Shown: piece by piece, positions 1 through 5,603 of the stretch
Position numbering within the stretch: position 1 is the stretch's first letter
Layout of the letters: each line of letters starts with the position of its first letter
Origin: Chloroflexi bacterium RBG_16_72_14
GTDB taxonomy: Bacteria > Chloroflexota > Limnocylindria > Limnocylindrales > CSP1-4
Reading direction: 5' to 3'
Assembly (NCBI GenBank): GCA_001797035.1
Contig: MGOE01000077.1
Coordinates: 30,654 to 38,314 of the forward strand
Length of the DNA: 7,661 bases
The notes under the pieces: model-generated
What the model was told of the DNA's origin: nothing
Seen by the model: only the letters and a program-made list of their open reading frames with translations
The model's database searches: none
Position numbers and translations under genes: made by a program

Positions 1-416
1 CGCTCGCGATCCTGCCGCGACGTCGCGATCCGGTTCACGACCAGCGGCTCGCCCACGAACTCGCCGATCGTGTGCTTGGGGTTCAGCGTCTCGTACGGGT
101 CCTGGAAGATCAGCTGGACCCGGCGGCGGTACTCGCGGAGCGCGCGGGTGCCCCACAGCCTGGACACGTCCCTGCCGTCGAACGTGATCCTGCCGCCCGT
201 CTGCCTGGTGAGCTTGACGACGACCCGCCCGGTCGTGGTCTTGCCGGACCCCGACTCGCCGACCAGGCCCAGGATCTCGCCCTTGCTGATCGTGAGGTCG
301 ATGCCGTCCACGGCGCGCACGACACCGCGGCGCCGGCCCGTGACGATGTCCAGGGCGCCACCGCGCACCGGGAAGTGGACCTCCAGGCCCTCGAGCCGCA
401 GCAGCTCGCCGCTCAT
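1..416 (-). CDS. dppF: Dipeptide/oligopeptide ABC transporter ATP-binding protein, DppF/OppF-like (partial, C-terminus off window)
   Basis: This is the second ATPase of a peptide-type importer; it hydrolyses ATP at the cytoplasmic face of the permease pair. Translating the minus strand from the ATG at 414-416 gives 138 residues with no stop before the window edge. The Walker A motif GESGSGKT is at residues 53-60 and the Q-loop Gln is at about 105, in IFQDP. The YETLNPKHTIGE segment right after the Q-loop is typical of the DppF/OppF family. The signature motif, Walker B and H-loop lie beyond base 1. The ATG overlaps the stop of the preceding ATPase gene as ATGA. A purine-rich GGGGGA lies seven bases upstream of the start, so this gene has a better ribosome site than the other overlapped genes. 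Full-length relatives have roughly 320-350 residues, so more than half the gene is missing here. The family is secure; the substrate is not known. Confidence 0.95.
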   Translation of the reverse strand, partial: MSGELLRLEGLEVHFPVRGGALDIVTGRRRGVVRAVDGIDLTISKGEILGLVGESGSGKTTTGRVVVKLTRQTGGRITFDGRDVSRLWGTRALREYRRRVQLIFQDPYETLNPKHTIGEFVGEPLVVNRIATSRQDRE

Positions 417-1489
417 GTGCCGATCCCCCGGGCCGGGGTCGCGGGCACGGCCACCGTCGCCGCGTCCGCCGTCGGGTACAGGTGGCAGGCGACCCGCACG
501 CCGTCGGCGAACCGGACCTCCGGCGGCACGACCTCGGTGCAGACCGGCATCGCCATCGGGCAGCGCGGCGCGAACCGGCAGCCGGGCGGCGGGTTTCGCA
601 GGTCCGGAGGCATGCCCGGGATCACGTCCAGCGTCCGCCGGTCCGCGTGGATGTTGGGGAACGCGGACAGCAGCTTCTGCGTGTACGGGTGGCGCGGGGC
701 GGAGAACACGCGCCGCACGGGGCCCTCCTCGGCGACGCGACCGGCGTACATGACCATGACCCGGTCGCACGTCTCGGCGATCACGGACAGGTCGTGGGTG
801 ATCAGGATCAGCGACAGCCCGAGGTCCCGGCGCAGCTGCTCGAGAAGCCGCAGGATCTGGGCCTGGACCATCACGTCGAGCGCGGTGGTCGGCTCGTCGC
901 CGATCACGATCGCCGGGTCGCAGGCGAGCGCCATCGCGATCATCGCCCGCTGCCGCATGCCGCCCGACAGCTCGTGCGGGTAGGCGGCGGCCCGCTGCCT
1001 CGGGATCCCCACCAGCTCCAGGAGCTCGCCCGCCCGCTTCCGGGAGGCGTCGCGCGACTGGCCCAGGCGCACCTCGATCGGCTCCGCGATCGCGTCGCCG
1101 ATTCGCCGCACCGGGTTGAGGGCGTTCATCGCGCCCTGGAACACGATCGAGATCTCGCGCCAGCGGTAGCGCGCCAGCTGCTGCTCGGTCCGCGGCACGA
1201 GATCGATGCCGAACAGCTCGACCTTGCCGGACTTGATGCGCCCGTTGGCCGGCAGGAGCCGCACCAGCGACAGGGCGGTCGTGGTCTTCCCGCACCCCGA
1301 TTCGCCGGCGATGCCCAGCGCCTCGCCGTCGTCCAGCCGGAAGCTGACCCCGTCCACGGCCTTGACGCTGCCCTCGGGCATCCGGAACCGGACCGCGAGG
1401 TCATCGACCAGGAGCAGCGGCGCGGTCGGGTCCGCGAGCTTGGGCAGGGGCCACTGGCGGCGGCCGCGGATCGCGGCGGGATCGGTCAT
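413..1489 (-). CDS. dppD: Dipeptide/oligopeptide ABC transporter ATP-binding protein, DppD/OppD-like
   Basis: This 358-residue protein is the first ATPase of the importer. All nucleotide-binding motifs are visible: Walker A GESGCGKT at 62-69, Q-loop Gln118 in VFQGAMNALNP, signature LSGGMRQR at 174-181, Walker B AIVIGDEP with Asp198/Glu199, and the H-loop His232. The C-terminal oligopeptide-transporter extension carries HPYT (267-270) followed by four cysteines at 304, 310, 317 and 335 (CRFAPRC, a third Cys six residues later, then CHLY). This is the arrangement reported to hold an iron-sulfur cluster in some DppD/OppD proteins. The length is normal for the family. The chosen start is the ATG at 1487-1489, which overlaps the stop of the DppC-like permease as ATGA; the frame is open further upstream, but only as a shadow of the permease. 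About 23 residues precede the ATPase core. The four-base overlaps on both sides imply translational coupling with the permease and the partner ATPase. Confidence 0.96.
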   Translation of the reverse strand: MTDPAAIRGRRQWPLPKLADPTAPLLLVDDLAVRFRMPEGSVKAVDGVSFRLDDGEALGIAGESGCGKTTTALSLVRLLPANGRIKSGKVELFGIDLVPRTEQQLARYRWREISIVFQGAMNALNPVRRIGDAIAEPIEVRLGQSRDASRKRAGELLELVGIPRQRAAAYPHELSGGMRQRAMIAMALACDPAIVIGDEPTTALDVMVQAQILRLLEQLRRDLGLSLILITHDLSVIAETCDRVMVMYAGRVAEEGPVRRVFSAPRHPYTQKLLSAFPNIHADRRTLDVIPGMPPDLRNPPPGCRFAPRCPMAMPVCTEVVPPEVRFADGVRVACHLYPTADAATVAVPATPARGIGT

Positions 1490-2427
1490 CGCCGGGACTG
1501 CAGCTTCGGGTTGAGGATCGCGTCCAGTGCGCTGCCGAGGAGCGTGAACGCGAACACGACGAGCACGATCCCGACGCCGGCCGGCATGAAGTACCACCAC
1601 GCGCCGAGGCCCGGCGCGCCCACCGTACGCGCGGCATCGAGCAGCTGGCCCCAGGACGGCTGGAACGGGTCGCCCAGGCCGACGAACGAGAGCGTCGTCT
1701 CGGTCAGGATCGCGCCGGCAAAGGTGAGGACCGCGTTGGCCACGATCAGGTTCGTGACGTTGGGCAGGATGTGCCGGCGCATGATGTGGCCGGCGCCGGC
1801 GCCCACGACGCGGGCCCGGTCCACGAACGCGCGCTCCTTGAGCGACAGCGTCTGGCTGCGGATGATCCGCGCCGTCGACGACCAGCTCGTGATGCCGATG
1901 ACCACGACGATCGTGATCAGGCTGAGGCGGATGCCGAAGATCTCGCGCGACCCCGTCCCCAGCACGTCGCGGATGATCGCCGTGAGGATGATGGCCAGCA
2001 CGAACGTCGGGATCACCAGGAAGAAGTCCGCGATCCGCATCACGAGCGCGTCGAACCGGCCGCCGACATAGCCGCTGACGATCCCCAGCACGGCTCCGAT
2101 GAGCACGGTGACCAGCGTCGCGAGCAGGCCGATGACCATCGAGATGCGGGTCGCGTGGACGGTCAGGTTGAGCATCGAGCGGCCGAGCTCGTCGGTGCCC
2201 AGCGGGAACTCCACGGACGGCGGCGCCAGCCGGGGGCCGGTGGCCGTGATCGCGGTCTGCAGCGGACCCGTGAGGATGTCCGGGATGACGGCGAGCACGG
2301 TGAACACGAGCAGGATCGCGGCCCCGGCGAGGCCGTCGGGCCGGCGCAGGATCTGGCGCAGGAGCCCGGGCTGGCGGCGAGCGACCACCACCCCGCCCGC
2401 GCCCGCCGGCACCGCCGGTGCGGTCAC
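1486..2427 (-). CDS. dppC: Dipeptide/oligopeptide ABC transporter permease, DppC/OppC-like
   Basis: This 313-residue inner-membrane permease forms the transport channel with the DppB-like partner. A hydrophobic first segment lies near 33-52 (OppC N-terminal region). It is followed by the hallmark GTDELGRSMLNLTVHATRIS at 77-96, matching the family consensus GTDxxGRDxxxRxxxGxRxS, and then by further membrane segments around 97-119, 136-152, 168-180, 226-247 and 279-302. The cytoplasmic coupling (EAA-type) loop is at about 198-224, ERAFVDRARVVGAGAGHIMRRHILPN, split here as ERAFVDRARVVGAG and AGHIMRRHILPN. The GTG start at 2425-2427 overlaps the stop of the DppB-like gene as GTGA and has no clear Shine-Dalgarno, which suggests coupled translation. 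The first 20 residues are Ala/Gly/Val-rich and poorly conserved in type, so a slightly later start is possible. Family and role are secure; the transported compound is not known. Confidence 0.95.
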   Translation of the reverse strand: MTAPAVPAGAGGVVVARRQPGLLRQILRRPDGLAGAAILLVFTVLAVIPDILTGPLQTAITATGPRLAPPSVEFPLGTDELGRSMLNLTVHATRISMVIGLLATLVTVLIGAVLGIVSGYVGGRFDALVMRIADFFLVIPTFVLAIILTAIIRDVLGTGSREIFGIRLSLITIVVVIGITSWSSTARIIRSQTLSLKERAFVDRARVVGAGAGHIMRRHILPNVTNLIVANAVLTFAGAILTETTLSFVGLGDPFQPSWGQLLDAARTVGAPGLGAWWYFMPAGVGIVLVVFAFTLLGSALDAILNPKLQSRR

Positions 2428-3401
2428 GTCCGAACCCGCGGGTCGAGCACGCCGTAGATCAGGTCCGCGGCCAGGTTCGCGAACACGACGGCGACGCTGA
2501 GCAGCAGGAACACGCCCTGGAGGACCGGGTAGTCACGGCTGGACAGGGCGTCAACCGTCAGCGTCCCGAGGCCCGGCCAGTTGAACACCACCTCGACGGT
2601 GATCGCCCCGGCCACGACGTAGCCGAGGTTGATCGCGACCAGCGTCACCGTCGGCAGCATCGCGTTGGGCAGCGCGTGGTGGCGCAGGACCCGCGTGTCC
2701 CGGAAGCCCATCGCCCGGGCGGTGGTCACGTAGTCCTCGCCCAGGGTCTCGATGACCGACGAGCGCATCAGGATCGCGTACTGCCCGATCAGGCCGAGGG
2801 CTACGGTCGCCAGCGGCAGCACGAGGTGCGAGCCGTAGTCCACCAGCCGATCCACCGGGCCTGCGTACGTCGCGCCGGCCGTGGACATCCCGAAGGTCGG
2901 GAACCAGCCGAGGCCCGTGGCGAACACGAGCAGCAGCCCCATGCCCAGCAGGAAGTAGGGCGTGGAGTACAGGATCAGCGAGACACCGTTGCCCACGTAG
3001 TCCACGACCCCGCCGCGTTTCCAGCCCGAGTACGCGCCGAGGACGAGGCCCATGACGATCGCGAACGCCTCGCCCAGGCCGAACAGCAGCAGCGTGGGCC
3101 CGAGACGCTGCGCGAGCACGTCGGTGACCGGCCGGCCCCGGGCGCTGTAGGAGAAGCCGAGGTCGCCCTGGAGCGTGGAGGCCACGTACCGGACGAGCTG
3201 GTCCGGGACCAGCGGCTTGTCCAGGCCCCACCGCTCGCGGGTCTCCTGGAGGATCTGCGGCGTGACGCCCGGCATCCGGCCGAGCAGAATCCGCTCCGGC
3301 GAGCCCGGCATCGCGCGGAACAGCAGGAAGTTGAGCAGCACGATCAGCACGATCGTGAAGATCGCGGTGGCCACGCGGCGCAGGACGTACTGCAGGCCCA
3401 C
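2424..3401 (-). CDS. dppB: Dipeptide/oligopeptide ABC transporter permease, DppB/OppB-like
   Basis: This 325-residue permease is the first of the two channel subunits. The N-terminus is typical of DppB: a short YVLRR cytoplasmic stretch, then membrane segment 1 at about 10-29 ending in FRAMPGSP. It is followed by a long periplasmic region (about 30-98), with TPQILQETRERWGLDKPL resembling the family's helix after the first segment. Further membrane segments lie near 101-123, 137-160, 193-212, 252-272 and 297-318. The coupling loop is ARAMGFRDTRVLRHHALPNA at 228-247. The protein ends in the usual DPRVR. The GTG at 3399-3401 is the only plausible start: an in-frame TAG lies seven codons upstream, and the next candidate would remove the LRR before the first helix. 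No Shine-Dalgarno is visible; the upstream bases are almost all C and G. The gene follows the binding-protein gene after 92 bases and overlaps the next permease by GTGA. Confidence 0.95.
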   Translation of the reverse strand: MGLQYVLRRVATAIFTIVLIVLLNFLLFRAMPGSPERILLGRMPGVTPQILQETRERWGLDKPLVPDQLVRYVASTLQGDLGFSYSARGRPVTDVLAQRLGPTLLLFGLGEAFAIVMGLVLGAYSGWKRGGVVDYVGNGVSLILYSTPYFLLGMGLLLVFATGLGWFPTFGMSTAGATYAGPVDRLVDYGSHLVLPLATVALGLIGQYAILMRSSVIETLGEDYVTTARAMGFRDTRVLRHHALPNAMLPTVTLVAINLGYVVAGAITVEVVFNWPGLGTLTVDALSSRDYPVLQGVFLLLSVAVVFANLAADLIYGVLDPRVRT

Positions 3402-3425
3402 GGCGGGGCGGCCGGGCGGCTACGC

Positions 3426-3442
3426 GGGGCGGGCGGGGAGGG
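3426..3442 (+). other. G-quadruplex motif with single-base loops
   Basis: The plus strand reads GGGGCGGGCGGGGAGGG: four runs of at least three G separated by C, C and A. One-base loops are the most favourable kind for a stable quadruplex. The plus strand is the template strand for this operon, and the motif overlaps one arm of the 13-bp hairpin at 3432-3461, so the two structures compete. Motif is certain; formation in the cell is unproven. Confidence 0.55.
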
Positions 3443-3461
3443 CCGCGAGGCCCTCCCCGCC
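3432..3461 (-). promoter_or_regulatory. Perfect 13-bp GC hairpin between binding-protein and permease genes
   Basis: GGCGGGGAGGGCC at 3432-3444 and GGCCCTCCCCGCC at 3449-3461 are exact inverted repeats around a four-base loop (TCGC in the transcript). The hairpin lies 32 bases after the binding-protein stop and 30 bases before the permease GTG. No T-run follows it on the minus strand, so a classical intrinsic terminator is not supported. A partial terminator or an RNA-stabilising hairpin that raises binding-protein expression over the permeases is likelier, as known for other importer operons. The inverted repeat is certain; the role is inferred. Confidence 0.7.
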
Positions 3462-3493
3462 GTTGGTCATCGGATGCGTCGGTGACGCGTCCG

Positions 3494-5410
3494 TCACTCG
3501 TCCTCCGTCGGCGCCGCACTGCGCCGCCGGGCCATCAGGAGCCCGACCACGACGATCGTCACGATCGCCACGACCGCGGCCAGCAGGAGGATCGTGGTGT
3601 TGTCCCCGCCGCTCGCGGGGCCGCCGTCCGCCGACGGTGCGGGGGTCGCCGCGCCTTCGCTGGCCGTCGGGGCCTCGGTCGGCGCGGCCGTCGGCTCCGG
3701 CGTGACCGACGCGGCGTCGATCAGCGCGAGGTAGCCCGGATAGCCGTAGCCGAAGATCGGCGTGCCGCCCTCGGGCGGCTGGTTGATCCAGCCCACGAAC
3801 TTGTCCGTCCGGTAGGCGTCGAGCACGTTGTCGTAGTAGAGGACGTGGTACGGCGAGTCGCGGTAGAAGATCTCCTGCATCTCCTGGATCAAGGCGTGCC
3901 GCTGCGCCTCGTCCGTGGCGCGCTGCTGGAGCTCGAACAGCTCGTCGTAGCGCGCGTTCGCATAGAAGCTGTCATTCAGGTTGTCGATCTGGAAGCTGGT
4001 GAAGAAGGACAGCAGGGACATCGGGTCCGGGTCACCGACCCAGCCCCACATGTAGAAGTCCCAGTCCGCGGTGCCATCGAGGCCCGGGCCGACGAGGTCG
4101 CTGAGCAGCTTGCCTTCCTCGGTGACGTAGGCGTCGACCGTGATCCCGAGCTCAGCGAACCAGCCCTGGATGAACTGGGCGTTGGTGGCCATCTCCTCCT
4201 CGGAGTCGGGCCACGTCAGCCGCAGGTTGATCTCCTTGCCATCCTTGTCCACGCGGTTGCCCGCGGCGTTCCGCGTGTAGCCGGCCGCGGTCAGGCGGCG
4301 GTCAGCCTCCGCGAGGTCGAAGGTGCGGCGCTCCGCGGGCTGGACGTACCACTTCGCGTGGTACGGCGGCACCTGGGAGTCACCCGCGACGCCATGACCC
4401 GCCAGCGTCGCGTCCACGAGCTTGTCGAGGTCGAGCGCGTAGCCCAGGGCGTCGCGGAACGCGACGTCGGTCAGCGCGGACGTGGAGCCGTTGTACCCCT
4501 CGGAGTTGCCCTTGGTGTTCCACGACAGGTACGAGTAGCCGTTCGAGAAGCCCTCGACCGTCGCGATGTCGGGTTCGCCCTCGAGGGCGTCCCACAGGTC
4601 GGCGCTGATGCCGCGGATGTAGTCGACGGCGCCGGCCTTGAGGGCCTGGACCATCGTGTCGCTGCCGGCGAAGGTCTGGAAGATGACCTCGTCGGCGGCG
4701 CCGGCCTTGCCCCAGTAGTTCTCGTTGCGGGCCATCCGGATGAACTGGCCCGGCTCCCACTCGACGGCGACATAGGGGCCGCTGCCCACGACCGGCGGCT
4801 CGTTGACGAAGAAGCCGTCGGCCTCCGCGTCGCCGATCTGCTCCTGCGTGTACTGCGACCAGATGTGCTTGGGCAGGATCGGGATGTACGCCTGGGTCAG
4901 CAGCGTGGTCGGGAACTCGGTCTCGACCACCAGCGTGCTGGCGTCGGTGCAGGTCACCGTCTTCGCGCCGGTGTTGGTGAGGTACGGCTCGAGGTAGCCC
5001 GACCCGACATAGCCGGTCTCGGATGCCACCACGTCGAGCACGAACTGGTAGGTCCAGCGCGCGTCCTCGCAGGTGGCGGGCTCACCGTCGGACCACTTCA
5101 TCCCGTCGCGGATGTGGAACGTGTGGGTCAGCGCGTCGTCGGACGACTCCCACGTGTCCGCGAACCCGGGGGACGGCTCCAGGTTCTGTCCGAAGCTCAC
5201 CAGCAGGTCGTACTGCAGCTGGAAGATCTCGTAGTCCGCGACCGTGACCGAGTGCCACGGGTTGAGCGTCTCGAGCTTCTGGTCGGTGCCGACGCGCAGG
5301 ATCAGGGGGTCAGCCGCGGCGGCGGGGGCCGCAGCGGGCAACAGGAGACCGCCGACCAGGGCGAGCACCGCGATCGACCTCACGGCGCGAGTGCGCGGAG
5401 GCTGGGGCAT
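3494..5410 (-). CDS. Peptide-type ABC transporter substrate-binding protein (SBP family 5) with C-terminal membrane anchor
   Basis: This 638-residue extracytoplasmic protein captures the solute for the permeases encoded downstream. Residues 1-33 form a signal peptide: a basic start, a hydrophobic core IAVLALVGGLLL, and an Ala-rich end with likely cleavage before Asp34. It contains no cysteine, so this is not a lipoprotein. Family-5 features follow: LETLNPWHSVTVADYEIFQL near 46-65, FHIRDGMKWSDGEPATCEDARWTY at about 98-121 (split FHIRDGMKWSDGEP / ATCEDARWTY), and GWVGDPDP at 456-463, matching the GDPD region of DppA. Residues 569-604 are a low-complexity Pro/Thr/Ala/Gly linker, then a hydrophobic helix at 605-626, then ARRR and a short acidic tail, which predicts an outside-linker-membrane-inside topology. 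The mature protein has just two cysteines, 114 and 154. The ATG at 5408-5410 is chosen because a strong GAGGAGG lies six bases upstream and the signal peptide starts there; the frame stays open further upstream only as a shadow. Peptides are the family's usual ligand, but opines, metal chelates and sugars are also known ligands. Confidence 0.95.
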   Translation of the reverse strand: MPQPPRTRAVRSIAVLALVGGLLLPAAAPAAAADPLILRVGTDQKLETLNPWHSVTVADYEIFQLQYDLLVSFGQNLEPSPGFADTWESSDDALTHTFHIRDGMKWSDGEPATCEDARWTYQFVLDVVASETGYVGSGYLEPYLTNTGAKTVTCTDASTLVVETEFPTTLLTQAYIPILPKHIWSQYTQEQIGDAEADGFFVNEPPVVGSGPYVAVEWEPGQFIRMARNENYWGKAGAADEVIFQTFAGSDTMVQALKAGAVDYIRGISADLWDALEGEPDIATVEGFSNGYSYLSWNTKGNSEGYNGSTSALTDVAFRDALGYALDLDKLVDATLAGHGVAGDSQVPPYHAKWYVQPAERRTFDLAEADRRLTAAGYTRNAAGNRVDKDGKEINLRLTWPDSEEEMATNAQFIQGWFAELGITVDAYVTEEGKLLSDLVGPGLDGTADWDFYMWGWVGDPDPMSLLSFFTSFQIDNLNDSFYANARYDELFELQQRATDEAQRHALIQEMQEIFYRDSPYHVLYYDNVLDAYRTDKFVGWINQPPEGGTPIFGYGYPGYLALIDAASVTPEPTAAPTEAPTASEGAATPAPSADGGPASGGDNTTILLLAAVVAIVTIVVVGLLMARRRSAAPTEDE

Positions 5411-5416
5411 CTGTGT

Positions 5417-5423
5417 CCTCCTC
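5417..5423 (-). promoter_or_regulatory. Strong Shine-Dalgarno of the substrate-binding protein gene
   Basis: On the minus strand GAGGAGG ends six bases before the ATG at 5408-5410. It is the strongest ribosome site in the window. It fixes the start of the binding protein at the signal peptide and argues against extending the open frame upstream. It fits the need for more binding protein than permease. Confidence 0.85.
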
Positions 5424-5433
5424 GTGTCCTCGA

Positions 5434-5462
5434 CCGGTCGTCGCTCCTCCGCAGGCGACCGG
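5434..5462 (-). promoter_or_regulatory. Possible leader hairpin before the binding-protein ribosome site
   Basis: On the minus strand CCGGTCG pairs with CGACCGG (7 bp, exact) around a 15-base loop that itself contains GGAGGAG, a copy of the Shine-Dalgarno type sequence. The downstream arm ends eleven bases before the real GAGGAGG and lies inside the self-palindrome CGACCGGTCG (5431-5440). It may shape ribosome access in the leader, but a stem of this length arises easily in such GC-rich DNA. Confidence 0.25.
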
Positions 5463-5492
5463 GCACGCCATCCTCGGCGGCGGGTGGCCGGA

Positions 5493-5519
5493 GCGTGGCA
5501 CACGCATGGTGGGCCACGC
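5493..5519 (-). promoter_or_regulatory. 27-base imperfect palindrome upstream of the transporter genes (candidate operator)
   Basis: The outer arms GCGTGGC and GCCACGC (7 bp, exact) flank inner arms CAC and GTG, with one mismatch between outer and inner arms and a five-base centre. Ten of the thirteen symmetric pairs match. It lies about 83 bases before the binding-protein ATG, where a repressor or activator site would be expected. It could also fold as an RNA stem. No recognised regulator motif is claimed. Confidence 0.35.
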
Positions 5520-5584
5520 AACTGCCGATTGTCTCGGCCCACGGCGCGAAACAGCCCGCGCAGCAACGCACCGGCACCGACGCG

Positions 5585-5603
5585 ACCGGGCGCGGTGCCC
5601 GGT
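5585..5603 (-). terminator. Terminator-like hairpin abutting the flavin oxidase stop codon
   Basis: Reading the minus strand directly after the TGA at 5604-5606, ACCGGGC and GCCCGGT form a perfect 7-bp stem around a five-base loop (ACCGC). No T-run follows. It could be a weak or factor-assisted terminator that separates the enzyme pair from the transporter genes, or simply a stabilising 3' hairpin. Confidence 0.35.

Noticed and set aside
482..2071. Long plus-strand open frame (529 codons) opposite the DppD/DppC genes
   Set aside because: Arg/His/Asp-rich low-complexity translation with no family signature, against two motif-complete transporter genes on the minus strand. The plus-strand frames at 2418-3485 and 5244-6851 are rejected for the same reason.
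5528..5533. GACAAT on the minus strand as a possible -10 box for the transporter genes
   Set aside because: It matches four of six consensus positions, but there is no acceptable -35 box 16-18 bases upstream. TTGCGT nearby likewise has no -10 partner.
5455..5591. Ten-base direct repeat gcgaccgggc at 5455-5464 and 5582-5591
   Set aside because: Both copies are parts of the local GC hairpins, with no flanking repeat or mobile gene; chance is sufficient at this base composition.
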